Numbered from the stretch's first letter, positions 25,743 to 35,461 are shown. The stretch: DNA of 37,532 bases from Planctomycetia bacterium (GCA_009924545.1 RFRL01000009.1:1-37532), one strand, 5' to 3'. Notes: a model not told the origin generated them from the sequence alone. Made by a program: numbers and translations.

Positions 25743-26249
25743 TCAGGCGAATCCCTGGAGCGCTTGCAGCAGAACCCGCCAGAACAGGTCGTACAGGAAC
25801 AAAATGGCCGAGAGGGCGAAGATCAAGAAGATGATCACCGCGGAACTCCGGGCCACCTCACCTGCAGTGGGCCAGGATACCTTGGTCATCTCCGTTTCCA
25901 CGGCGATGAGGAAATCGGCGAAACGGGGCACGTTGACGAGGCGGTAGACGAGCCAGGTGCCGGCGGCCATCAGGACCAGGGGGAGCAGGAACCGCACGAG
26001 CCCGAAATCGGTCGCGGTTGACTGGCTCCCGAGAGCCGTCGACAGCGAACCGGAAAGCGACGCTGCACCTCCGAACCACGCCGCGAGAGTCTGCGACAAG
26101 CGCCACACCCCCAAGGCCAGCGTCGCCACCAGGGCCGCGAACGTCGCCTGCCGGGCAATGCGCCCCTGATGCCGTTTGTAGATCGACGCGGAGAGGAATT
26201 CCCTCCAGATTGCGCCGTCCGTCGTGGTGCTGTCTTGTGTCCCTGCCAT
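25743..26249 (-). CDS. secE: Preprotein translocase subunit SecE
   Basis: RFADFLIAVETEMTKVSWPTAGEVARSSAVIIFLIFALSAILFLYDLFWRVLLQAL; position directly upstream of nusG. Confidence 0.92.
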   Translation of the reverse strand: MAGTQDSTTTDGAIWREFLSASIYKRHQGRIARQATFAALVATLALGVWRLSQTLAAWFGGAASLSGSLSTALGSQSTATDFGLVRFLLPLVLMAAGTWLVYRLVNVPRFADFLIAVETEMTKVSWPTAGEVARSSAVIIFLIFALSAILFLYDLFWRVLLQALQGFA

Positions 26250-26460
26250 GCGTTCCTCGTCTTGCGGGCCGATCCCTCGTGATCCGCACCCACCGGTCTC
26301 CACCGACCATCCGCTCCACACCGACGCCGCCGGGCGCCGTATCGACCACGAACATCGACCACGAACGCCGCCACCGGGCACCCGACCGGCGGACGCCCCG
26401 GTCACACCGGCACGCGGAGCGAACCACGAACTCCACCGACGTCGGCCGGACGACACACAG

Positions 26461-26533
26461 CAGGGGCGGCGGGGATCGAACTCGCAACCTCTGGTTTTGG
26501 AGACCAGCGCTCTGCCAGTTGAGCTACGCCCCT
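26461..26533 (-). tRNA. tRNA-Trp (CCA)
   Basis: Minus-strand cloverleaf AGGGGCGTAGCTCAACTGGCAGAGCGCTGGTCTCCAAAACCAGAGGTTGCGAGTTCGATCCCCGCCGCCCCTG; anticodon loop CTCCAAA, discriminator G. Confidence 0.95.
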
Positions 26534-26590
26534 GTGGTCCGCGATCCCCCGAAGGGGCCCGGAACCGCACGGTGTCGACCCGCGCCTCCG

Positions 26591-27790
26591 TCAGTCGAGG
26601 ATCTTGGTCACGACGCCTGACCCGACCGTCTTCCCGCCTTCACGGATGGCGAACCGAACGCCGTCGTCCATCGCGATCGGCACCATCAACTCGACCTCCA
26701 TCTTGACGTTGTCGCCGGGTGACACCATCTCGACACCGCCGAGCGGCTTCGTCGAGCCGGTCACGTCGGTGGTCCGGAAGTAGAACTGCGGCCGGTAGTT
26801 GGCGAAAAACGGCGTGTGCCGACCGCCCTCCTCCTTGGAGAGCACGTACACCTCGCACTCGAACTTCTTGTGGGGCTTGATCGACCCCGGCTTGGCGAGG
26901 ACCTGCCCGCGCTCGATGCCGTCACGGGTCACACCCCGGAGCAGGCAGCCGACGTTGTCGCCGGCCTGTCCGCTGTCGAGCACCTTTTTGAACATTTCGA
27001 CGCCGGTGACGGTCGTCTTCTCCGACTTGTCCTTGAGGCCGACGATCTCGACTTCGTCGCCGACCTTGACGAGGCCCCGCTCGATACGGCCGGTGGCGAC
27101 GGTGCCACGACCTTCGATCGAAAACACGTCCTCGATCGCCATCAGGAAGGGCTTGTCGAGCTCGCGGACGGGCTCGGGGATGTAGGCGTCGACCGCATCG
27201 AGCAGGTCGCCGATGCACTTGTTCTTCGCCGGATCGGCCGGGCTGTCGTAGGCCGGCTTGCCGGCGCCACGGATGATCGGCACGTCATCGCCGGGAAAGC
27301 CGTACTTGGTGAGCAGTTCCCGGATCTCCATCTCGACCAGATCGAGCAGCTCGGCGTCGTCGACCAGGTCGACCTTGTTGAGGAACACCACCAGCGCCGG
27401 CACGCCGACCTGGCGGGCCAGGAGGATGTGCTCACGCGTCTGGGGCATTGGCCCGTCGGCCGCGCTGACCACCAGGATGGCGCCGTCCATCTGGGCGGCA
27501 CCGGTGATCATGTTCTTGATGAAGTCGGCGTGCCCGGGGCAGTCGATGTGAGCGTAGTGACGATTGGCGGTTTCATATTCGACGTGGCTCACCGCGATCG
27601 TCACGGTCTTCGTTTCGTCGCGGACGGTGCCGCCCTTGGCGATGTCGGCGTAGCTCTTGGCGACCGCGAGGTTCTTGGCGGCCTGCACCGCGACCAACGC
27701 GCCGGTCAGCGTGGTCTTGCCATGATCGATGTGCCCGATCGTCCCGACATTGACGTGGGGCTTGCTCCGCGTGAACGTGTCCTTTGCCAT
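26591..27790 (-). CDS. tuf: Elongation factor Tu
   Basis: [82 protein letters not shown]. Confidence 0.98.
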   Translation of the reverse strand: MAKDTFTRSKPHVNVGTIGHIDHGKTTLTGALVAVQAAKNLAVAKSYADIAKGGTVRDETKTVTIAVSHVEYETANRHYAHIDCPGHADFIKNMITGAAQMDGAILVVSAADGPMPQTREHILLARQVGVPALVVFLNKVDLVDDAELLDLVEMEIRELLTKYGFPGDDVPIIRGAGKPAYDSPADPAKNKCIGDLLDAVDAYIPEPVRELDKPFLMAIEDVFSIEGRGTVATGRIERGLVKVGDEVEIVGLKDKSEKTTVTGVEMFKKVLDSGQAGDNVGCLLRGVTRDGIERGQVLAKPGSIKPHKKFECEVYVLSKEEGGRHTPFFANYRPQFYFRTTDVTGSTKPLGGVEMVSPGDNVKMEVELMVPIAMDDGVRFAIREGGKTVGSGVVTKILD

Positions 27791-27993
27791 GCTTCTCCTC
27801 GACGTTCCTCTCTGAAGGTCACCGGCGGCATCGCGGCCCCGGTCGACGGCTCGAATGCCCCCGTCCAACCGGAAACGCCCGGTCGCGACGCGAGGCTGTG
27901 GGTCTGGATGATGTGTTGAACGATAGTTGCCCGGTGGGCGCGATCTGGCTGCGGTTGTCGACGGTCGACGGTCGTGTCGGTGATGGTATGAGC

Positions 27994-28039
27994 GGTCTGG
28001 TCTGGGCTGTCTGGTGTGGTCTGGTCTGGTCTGGTCCGG
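27994..28039. repeat. Imperfect GGTCT pentanucleotide repeat in the tRNA-Thr(GGT)-tuf spacer
   Basis: ggtctggtctgggctgtctggtgtggtctggtctggtctggtccgg. Confidence 0.85.
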
Positions 28040-28118
28040 CTTCATGCCGTTTTTGGGGCCCGGCGCTGCCCGTGACGGTCACGTGCCGCTGACGGACACC
28101 GACCGCCGCGATCGCGGG

Positions 28119-28192
<74 letters not shown>

Positions 28193-28489
28193 GGGTGATG
28201 CGGAAATCGAGGCCCTGCGATCAGGAGGCCCGACGGGACGTGGCACTGTGACTTGGTCGCTCCATGGGTGGCTGACGGCGGGGATTTGTGAGGTCACCGG
28301 GGATGGCGGCGAACCGCGCTGTCGCAGGTTGCGTCGGTGACTGCGGCAAGGTCGACATGGCGCTGCGTGGGTGCTGGACCTGTGCTGGTGCCGGACGCGG
28401 CGAGGCGAGTTCGGGTCGAAACGACGGATCGTGGCGGAGCATGAGAGTGGTGAGAACCGCGGTCAGCGTGTCAGTCGCCCGAGGGACGA

Positions 28490-28560
28490 AGCGGGTGAAG
28501 GGAATCGAACCCTCGTCTTTAGCTTGGAAGGCTATTGCTCTACCATTGAGCTACACCCGC
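28490..28560 (-). tRNA. tRNA-Gly (TCC)
   Basis: Minus-strand GCGGGTGTAGCTCAATGGTAGAGCAATAGCCTTCCAAGCTAAAGACGAGGGTTCGATTCCCTTCACCCGC; anticodon loop CTTCCAA. Confidence 0.95.
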
Positions 28561-28657
28561 GGTTTGGACCACATCGGGCTCGACTCGGGATCGCTCGACT
28601 CGGGGGATCAGTGGCCTCGGGATCAGCGACGCGTCGGGATCAGGGAATACATCGCAC

Positions 28658-28705
28658 CTCAACCAAATCGAATCTCAACCAAATCGAATCTCAACCAAAT
28701 CGAAT
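28658..28705. repeat. Three perfect 16-bp tandem copies (ctcaaccaaatcgaat) in the tRNA-Tyr/tRNA-Gly spacer
   Basis: 28658-28673, 28674-28689 and 28690-28705 are identical. Confidence 0.95.
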
Positions 28706-28712
28706 GCAGTGC

Positions 28713-28745
28713 ACGGCTGGGGTCACACGGCTGGGGTCACACGGC
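28713..28745. repeat. 14-bp tandem repeat (acggctggggtcac), about 2.4 copies
   Basis: 28713-28726 and 28727-28740 are identical, followed by a partial third copy (acggc). Confidence 0.9.
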
Positions 28746-28753
28746 CAGGAAAA

Positions 28754-28836
28754 TGGGGAGTGCAGGATTCGAACCTGCGAAGGAAAAATCCATCAGATTT
28801 ACAGTCTGACCCCTTTGACCGCTCGGGAAACTCCCC
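28754..28836 (-). tRNA. tRNA-Tyr (GTA)
   Basis: Minus-strand GGGGAGTTTCCCGAGCGGTCAAAGGGGTCAGACTGTAAATCTGATGGATTTTTCCTTCGCAGGTTCGAATCCTGCACTCCCCA; anticodon GTA, long variable arm. Confidence 0.95.
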
Positions 28837-29184
28837 GTGCCCGAAGAACCATGGCTCGAATCATTTCGCAAACCTGACCGCCGTCATCCGCCATCCTTCC
28901 GCTTGCCTGCGGTCGCGGCCGTCGCCCTCGCTGACCCGCACCTGCCGCCCTCTCTGAGAGGCACCTGCAACCGACTGCTCAGCGCGCCCTGCTGCTGGCG
29001 TCACCGCCACCAGGTCCAGCCCAGGCATTTGCCACGTTTTGGGTCACCGCACCGTCGCGCCGGGGCGACGAACCGAACCGCATTACCGACCTCGCCGGCA
29101 ATCCACCGATCTCGCCGGCAATCGACGTCTTCACGCCGTTGCGAGGGAACCGAACCGAGCCTTTCCGTTCGCCGGCACGCAGTG

Positions 29185-29257
29185 AGCTAGCGGCGGGAGT
29201 TGAACCCGCAACCTGCTGATTACAAATCAGCTGCTCTGCCAGTTGAGCTACGCTAGC
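29185..29257 (-). tRNA. tRNA-Thr (TGT)
   Basis: Minus-strand GCTAGCGTAGCTCAACTGGCAGAGCAGCTGATTTGTAATCAGCAGGTTGCGGGTTCAACTCCCGCCGCTAGCT; anticodon loop TTTGTAA. Confidence 0.95.
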
Positions 29258-29299
29258 GACCCGGACGCCGCCGAAACGGTCAGACCGTGGAAACCCTCC

Positions 29300-29327
29300 A
29301 GTGTACGGATTCAGATTCCACGTGCAA
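29300..29327 (-). promoter_or_regulatory. Candidate promoter of the tRNA-tuf operon
   Basis: Minus strand TTGCAC-N16-TACACT, about 40 bp upstream of the first tRNA; weak consensus match. Confidence 0.3.
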
Positions 29328-29379
29328 GCCGCTCTTCCGTCATCGACGACCCCCTGTCGGGGTGGTGAGGGCTGGGTTT

Positions 29380-30744
29380 TCACTCCGGTTTTTCGGAGAA
29401 AAACAGTTCGACCATTGAGAAATCGTCTGCAAAGTCGTCGCGACCGGAAACCTCCACGACCTGCTGCAGGAGCGAGTCGAGTCGACGATCGGGTGGTGTC
29501 GCCGGGCTGTTCATGAAGCGGAGGAAGGCGTCGAATCCCCACATGGCCCCGTCGGGCCGGCTCACCTCGAACGCCCCGTCGCTGTAGAGGTACAGACGCG
29601 AACCCGGCACGACGGTGGCTTCGCGGGATCCGAAGTCGAGTGCATCGACGGCCCCGATCAGCGGGCCATCCGACCCCAACAGCACCCACGGCGGGCTCCC
29701 CGCGCTGCCACGGGGGGGGAGCAGGAGGGCCGGAGGGTGCCCCCCACCGGCCCACGTCAGCGTGCCCGCAGCCGCGTCGAGGATCCCGTACCAGATGGTG
29801 AAAAACATGTCGTTTTGCCGTTCCATCGGAAAGGCGCGGTTGAGCGCCGCCAACACCCGGCCCGGGTCGCGGAAATCGGTGTGGGGCAGCGCCTCGGTGC
29901 GGAGGGTGGTGAGCACCGACACGCTCAACAGCGCCGCTCCCACCCCGTGCCCGCACACGTCGAGGAGGTAGATCGCGGTCCTGTCGGCATCGATGGCATG
30001 GAAACCGAAGGCATCGCCGCCGAGGTCGGCCGACGGGCAGAACCTCCAGTCAATGGCCACGCGGCCGAGCCGCTGCGGGGGCGGGAGCAGGGAGCGCACG
30101 TAGCGGGCCGCGCTCGCCAGATCGTTGGCGAGCGCCTCGCGGCTGGCGCGCAGGGCCTCGAAAGCGTGGTTCCGTTCCTGGAGCGCGATGTAGCCGCGCG
30201 AGTGGTGCCGGACCCGGGCGAGTAGTTCGAGACGGTCGGGCAGTTTCACGATGTAGTCGTTGGCCCCGCGCTGGAACGCCTCTGCTTTGACGGCGGGATC
30301 CTCCTTGGTGGACAGCACGATGATCGGCACGTCATGGAAGCGCTCGTCGGCCCGGAACTGCCGCACCAGTTCCAGCCCGTCGACGTCGGGCATCACCAGA
30401 TCGAGGAGGATCACGGTGGGGGCCACGGCGGCAGCCGCCTGGAGCGCCGTCGGCGATTCGCGGCAGTAGTGGTAGTCGATTTCGTCTTCACCGAGGAGCA
30501 TGCGGCGGACCGCTTCGCCGATGATCGGCTGATCATCGACGAGGAGGACGGAGGGCCGGCGCGCGGCGGCCACGGGAGCAATTGGGGCGGGGAGCTGGGG
30601 CACGGGCCGGTCACCAGGGGGCCGGGAAGAGGAGGCGGAACGGCGCCGGTGCCATCCGGCCCGGGGCGGCCCCCACTGCCGACCGAGTCTAGCAGCCCCG
30701 CGAAGGCGACGGCCGTCCGGTGCGACCGCTATCATCGCGGCCAT
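29380..30744 (-). CDS. Response regulator receiver + SpoIIE/RsbU-type PP2C phosphatase
   Basis: RPSVLLVDDQPIIGEAVRRML, VILLDLVMPDVDGLELVRQFRAD, PIIVLSTKEDPAVKAEAFQRGANDYIVKLPDRLELLARV; PP2C part DLGGDAFGFHAIDADRTAIYLLDVCGHGVGAALLSV, LTWAGGGHPPALLL. Start uncertain (30744 or downstream). Confidence 0.85.
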   Translation of the reverse strand: MAAMIAVAPDGRRLRGAARLGRQWGPPRAGWHRRRSASSSRPPGDRPVPQLPAPIAPVAAARRPSVLLVDDQPIIGEAVRRMLLGEDEIDYHYCRESPTALQAAAAVAPTVILLDLVMPDVDGLELVRQFRADERFHDVPIIVLSTKEDPAVKAEAFQRGANDYIVKLPDRLELLARVRHHSRGYIALQERNHAFEALRASREALANDLASAARYVRSLLPPPQRLGRVAIDWRFCPSADLGGDAFGFHAIDADRTAIYLLDVCGHGVGAALLSVSVLTTLRTEALPHTDFRDPGRVLAALNRAFPMERQNDMFFTIWYGILDAAAGTLTWAGGGHPPALLLPPRGSAGSPPWVLLGSDGPLIGAVDALDFGSREATVVPGSRLYLYSDGAFEVSRPDGAMWGFDAFLRFMNSPATPPDRRLDSLLQQVVEVSGRDDFADDFSMVELFFSEKPE

Positions 30745-30832
30745 ACGGCGGAGGTTCCGGTGCTCCTCCGTGTCGCCCGAGGCCGCGCTGCCCGAGGTAG
30801 GAAGAACCGCCGGAGACGTGCCGAGGCCCGCG

Positions 30833-33350
30833 ATGACCGAACCCAAGTCCGCCCGTCGTGCTCCCGCGGCCGCGAACGACCACGCCGACGCCGGTCCTGG
30901 CATCGAGGGGCTCGGGGTGTTCTACCTGGGACGCAGCCTCGACACCGAAACGGGGCGGCCCGGCCCGCCCCTGCTCGTGGATGCGCGCCGGTTCACCACC
31001 CACGCCGTCTGCGTGGGCATGACCGGCAGCGGCAAGACCGGGTTGCTCGTCGGCCTCGTCGAGGAGGCGGCGATCGACGGCATCCCCACGCTCATCGTCG
31101 ACCCCAAGGGCGACCTCGCCAACATCCTCCTCACCTTCCCCGATCTCGCTCCCGAGTCGTTCCGGCCCTGGTTGGAAGAGGACGCCGCGCGGAGGGACGG
31201 GATCACGATGGACGAGCTCGCCGCGCGCACGGCCCGCCGGTGGCGCGAGGGGCTCGAGTCGAGCGGCCAGTCGGTGGAGCGGATCGGCCGCCTCCGGGCC
31301 GCCGTGGACATGGCGGTCTACACCCCCGGGAGTCGGAGCGGCCGCCCCCTGGCGCTGCTCCAGAGCCTCGATCCGCCCGAGGGGGACGACGATCCGGAAT
31401 CGCGCCGTGACCGGATCGACTCCCTCGTGTCCGCGATCCTCGCCCTCGCCGGCATCGACGCGGAGCCGGGTCGGAGCCGGGAGCACGTCCTCCTGGCGTC
31501 GATCGTCGACGCCCTGTGGCGCAGCGGCCAGCGCATCGACTTCGCCACCCTCGTCCGCGCGATCCCGGCCCCGCCCCTGGAGCGGGTCGGATTCCTCGAC
31601 CTGGAAAACTTCTATCCCGCCGGAGAGCGGTTCCAGCTCGCCTCGCGGCTCAACACGGTGGCCGCGGCGCCGGGGTTCGAGGCCTGGCTCCAGGGGGAGC
31701 CGCTCGACGTCGACAGGCTGTTGTGGACGCCCGCGGGGCGACCGCGGGTGAGCGTGATCTCGATCGCCCACCTCTCCGACATGCAGCGCATGGCCTTCGT
31801 CACCCTCCTCACCGGTCAGGTCGTGTCGTGGATGCGGGCCCAGGGGGGAACGTCGTCGCTCAAGGCGTTGTTCCTCATGGACGAGGTCTTCGGCTACATG
31901 CCCCCCACCGCCAACCCGCCGAGCAAGGGGCCGCTGCTGACGCTCCTCAAACAGGCCCGCGCCTTCGGCCTGGGGGTCGTGCTCGCGACGCAAAACCCCG
32001 TGGATCTCGATTACAAGGGGTTGTCGAACGCCGGCACCTGGTTCCTCGGCCGTCTCCAGACCGCGCGTGACAAGGCCCGGGTCCTCGACGGTCTGGAGGG
32101 AGCCGCCAGTTCAGCCGGTCGGGGGTTCGACCGGGGGCGCCTCGACCGCCTCCTCTCGGGGCTCGAGCAGCGGATGTTCCTCATGCACAGCGTCCACGAG
32201 GAAGCGGAGACGGTGTTCCAGACACGCTGGACCCTCTCCTACCTGCGTGGGCCCCTCCTCCGCGAAGAGATCCGCCGGCTCACGGCTTCGGCGCCGGGGA
32301 TCGTGGCACCGGGGATCGGCCGGGCGCCGCTGGAACGCCCCCTGGTGGAGCCCGTCGAAGCCGAGATGGATCGCAGCGGGGGGCTGGCCCTCGGGGCAGG
32401 GCGGCCGCTCCTCCCGCCCGGGGTCCGCGAGGTGTTTCTGGCGCCGCGATCGGGTGCCCCGCTCACGCCCGATGGCCTGCTGCGGTATCAGCCCACCATC
32501 CTCGGACGGGCGCGCGTCCGGTACGCCAAGGCGAGTGCGCGGATCGAGGTCGACCGGGAGTTGATCTGCATCGCGCCGGCGACTGACCAGCTCGGCGAGG
32601 CGGCATGGGACCAGGGGGAGGTGTTGCCGGAAGCGCCGCAGGTGGAGATGGGCCCCCCGCCCGGCCACGTTCGCCCCGTTGCCCGCCTCCCTGGCCGGTC
32701 CGCGCGGCTATGGCACGCTGGCGACGTCGCTCAAGGCGCACCTCGGTCGGACGTCGCGGATCACGGTGTGGCGTGCCCCAACGCTCGACGCCGTGTCTCG
32801 GCCCGGGGAGACGGAGGCGGAGTTCCGCGTTCGTATCGCCCAGCAGGCGCGGGAGTGGCGCGACGGCGAGCTCGACCGCGTGCGGGCACGCTACGCCACC
32901 CGTCTGGCGAGTCTCGATGACAAGATCGCCCGTGCCCGCCAGAAGGTCGAGCGGGAGAAAGCGGAGGCCAAGAACCAGTCGATGCAGACCTACGTGTCGA
33001 TCGGCACGGCGGTCCTGTCGGCGATCCTCGGCCGCAAGGTGGCCAGTTCCACCAACGTCGGTCGGGCCGCGACGTCGATGCGGTCTGCCAGCCGCGCCGC
33101 CCGGCAGCAGGCCGACGTGGCCCACGCCGAGGAGAGCCTGGGCAGCCTCGAGGAGAAGCGGCAGGCACTGGCCGACGAGATCGACGCCGCCTTGGTCGAG
33201 GTGCGGGGGGAGGCGAGTCCGGAGCGGATGCGCCTGGAGCCGATCGAGATCCCCGCCCGGAAGACCGACATCGCCGTCGATGAGGTGGTGCTGGCCTGGG
33301 TGCCGGCCGTCGTCACCCCGCCGCGACAGCGGTTCGGAAACGCGTGGTGA
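30833..33350 (+). CDS. HerA-like (DUF87-type) ATPase with C-terminal coiled-coil region, apparently interrupted by a frameshift near 32653-32664
   Basis: Walker A CVGMTGSGKTGLLVGL, Walker B KALFLMDEVFGYMPP, VLATQNPVDLDYKGLSNAGTWFLGRLQTARDKARVLDGLEG in frame of ORF 30770..32920; the C-terminal region ATFAPLPASLAGPRGYGTLATSLKAHLGRTSRITVWRAP...ETEAEFRVRIAQQAREWRDGELDRVRARYATRLASLDDKIARARQKVEREKAEAKNQSMQTYVSIGTAVLSAILGRK is in the neighbouring frame (ORF 32679..33350). Confidence 0.8.
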
Positions 33351-34270
33351 CCACCGTGACCAAGCCTGCCCCCGATCGTGACGGACCGACCACCGTGCTT
33401 CCCGGGACCACCGATCGCGACATCGTGCTGGTCGACTGTCCCGACGAGGTCGGCCTCATCCACCGCATCACCGGAGTGCTCCGGGACCGCGGACTCAACA
33501 TCGAGAACAACCAGGAATTCGTCGACACCGCCACCGGTCATTTCTTCTTCCGCGCCGAGGTGGCCGTCGGTGTGGCACCCGTGGTGGGGGCCGGGCTCAC
33601 CACCGATCTGGCGGAGGTGCTGCCGGCAGGCGTCCGGGTCCGCGTGACCCGCGCCGGCGTGCGGCCGATCGTCCTCCTGGCGAGCCTCGAGCCGCACTGC
33701 CTGGGGGAGCTCCTCCTCCTGGCCGACTGCGGCGACCTGCCGTGCTCGATCCGCGCGGTGGTCGGCAACCACGAGCGCCTGCGGGGGCTGGTCGAGCGCT
33801 TCGGTGTGCCCTTCCACCACGTGCCCGCACCCGATCCGGCGGCCAACGCAGCGGCGCGGCTGGCCCACGAAGCGGCGATCGAGAAAGCCATCCTCCCCCA
33901 TGCCCCCGACTACGTCGTGCTGGCCCGCTACATGCGCGTGCTCTCGGAGGGGTTCGTGGAGCGGTTCGCCGGTCGGATGATCAACATCCACCATTCGTTC
34001 CTCCCCGCCTTCGCCGGGGCGGCTCCCTACCGGCAGGCGTTCGCGCGGGGCGTGAAGCTGATCGGGGCGACAGCCCACTTCGTGACCCGCGATCTCGACG
34101 AGGGGCCGATCATCGCCCAGGACGTGACGCCGGTGGACCATGCGTTCACACCGGAGCGGATGGCCCGGGCCGGGCGTGACGTGGAGAAGCTCGTCCTCGC
34201 CCGCGCCGTGAAGCTGGTGCTGGAGGAACGGGTGTTCGTCCACGGTCGGCGCACGATCGTCTTCGCCTGA
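33344..34270 (+). CDS. purU: Formyltetrahydrofolate deformylase
   Basis: ACT region DIVLVDCPDEVGLIHRITGVLRDRGLNIENNQEFVD; formyl-transferase core VVGNHERLRGLVERFGVPFHHVP, YVVLARYMRVLSEGFVERFAGRMINIHHSFLPAFAGAAPYRQAFARGVKLIGATAHFVTRDLDEGPIIAQDV. Confidence 0.93.
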   Translation: MVTTVTKPAPDRDGPTTVLPGTTDRDIVLVDCPDEVGLIHRITGVLRDRGLNIENNQEFVDTATGHFFFRAEVAVGVAPVVGAGLTTDLAEVLPAGVRVRVTRAGVRPIVLLASLEPHCLGELLLLADCGDLPCSIRAVVGNHERLRGLVERFGVPFHHVPAPDPAANAAARLAHEAAIEKAILPHAPDYVVLARYMRVLSEGFVERFAGRMINIHHSFLPAFAGAAPYRQAFARGVKLIGATAHFVTRDLDEGPIIAQDVTPVDHAFTPERMARAGRDVEKLVLARAVKLVLEERVFVHGRRTIVFA

Positions 34271-34465
34271 CCGCCGGCCCCGGTCACTCATCGATACCGT
34301 ACCGAGATCCTCGACGTGGCCCGGCTGCCATCACGTGGTCGAACAGCGCAGGATCGGTGCGTTCGAGCGCCATGGCGGATCTCCGGTGAGTGGATCTGAC
34401 GCGGCCGCTTGCCAACGGTAGGCTGGCACCGGTTCTCCGGTCCGGGAACGCGTCGAACGCGGTGG

Positions 34466-35386
34466 ATGACGGCGGACAGTTGGCAGCCGCTTGGCACGGG
34501 TGGTGGAGCGATGGCGACCGCACCGGGTGACGGAAACGCCGCGGGCCCGACCGACCGGGCCCGGGCGACGATGCAGGCCCGCGCGGTCCTCGTCGGCAAC
34601 GCGATCGACATCGCCGCCCTCGGGGCCACGGAGCGGACCGGCGGGGCACCGTTGGTGTTGGAACTCGTCGGGTCCCTCACCGGCACCACCCTGCCCGGGA
34701 TCGGCCGGGGTGTCGCCGTCCTCTACCGGGCGGGGGTGGCGGTGTTCTTCGACGTCACGCCAGCCGGCAGCGCCGACTGCCTGCTGCGGATCGCCCCGCA
34801 CGTCCGCCAGCCGTTGCCCGAGGCGGAGCTGGAGACGGAGGTGCTCGACATCCGCGTCGACGGGTCGGGGAGGGAGGTCATCGAGGGCAACACCCTGCTC
34901 CTGACCGACGTGACCATGGAGAAGCTGCAGATCGTCGCCGACATCCTCGCCAAGAGCGTGTCGCTGGCGCATCACGAGCGCGACGTCGAGCGGCAGTTCG
35001 AACGGGTCGAGCCGTTCGCCGCCGATCTCGGTCGGCGGGGGCGGAGCAGCCGGGCGGGTCGGGAGTTGCTCCAGCACATCGGCGGGGCGCTGCTGGCCGA
35101 GCACCGGGTCGTCGCCGGGGCCCGCGTCGACGATGCCCCGGAACTGCTCTGGGACCACCCCGACCTGGAGCGCTTGTGGGGCCGGCTCCGCGACGAGTTC
35201 GAGATCCGGGAGCGGTCGCGGGCCCTGCACGACAAGCTGGGGCTGATCTCGCGCACCGCCGAAACCGCGCTCGATCTCCTGCAGAACACCCGGAGCCTGC
35301 GGCTGGAATGGGCCGTCGTCGGCCTGATCGTGGTCGAGATCCTGCTCACGCTTGTGCAGTGGTGGCTCGGCGGCGTTCACCTCTGA
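34466..35386 (+). CDS. RMD1/DUF155-family protein with C-terminal transmembrane helix
   Basis: GVAVLYRAGVAVFFDVTP, TDVTMEKLQIVADILAKSVSLAHHERDVERQFERVEPFAADL, DKLGLISRTAETALDLLQNTRSLRLEWAVVGLIVVEILLTLVQWW. Alternative ATG at 34511. Confidence 0.75.
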   Translation: MTADSWQPLGTGGGAMATAPGDGNAAGPTDRARATMQARAVLVGNAIDIAALGATERTGGAPLVLELVGSLTGTTLPGIGRGVAVLYRAGVAVFFDVTPAGSADCLLRIAPHVRQPLPEAELETEVLDIRVDGSGREVIEGNTLLLTDVTMEKLQIVADILAKSVSLAHHERDVERQFERVEPFAADLGRRGRSSRAGRELLQHIGGALLAEHRVVAGARVDDAPELLWDHPDLERLWGRLRDEFEIRERSRALHDKLGLISRTAETALDLLQNTRSLRLEWAVVGLIVVEILLTLVQWWLGGVHL

Positions 35387-35461
35387 TCCGTGGTCGCGGT
35401 ATAACGGCTTCTGGCCGCCTCCCGGGGTCGGCGGTTCTCTTTCCCTCGAGCAGGATTTGCC

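Noticed and set aside
26816-27919. 367-aa plus-strand ORF opposite tuf
   Set aside because: Antisense to a strongly conserved EF-Tu gene; no motifs.
28658-28745. Possible mini-CRISPR or IS remnant in the tRNA operon spacer
   Set aside because: Short head-to-tail repeats without spacers, terminal inverted repeats or transposase sequence.
30689-31993. 434-aa minus-strand ORF opposite the HerA-like ATPase
   Set aside because: Mirror frame of a gene with clear Walker motifs on the plus strand.
32679-33350. Independent small gene downstream of the HerA-like ATPase
   Set aside because: TTG start inside the upstream ORF, the frame is open further upstream, and the sequence reads as the natural continuation of the ATPase; more likely one gene with a frameshift.
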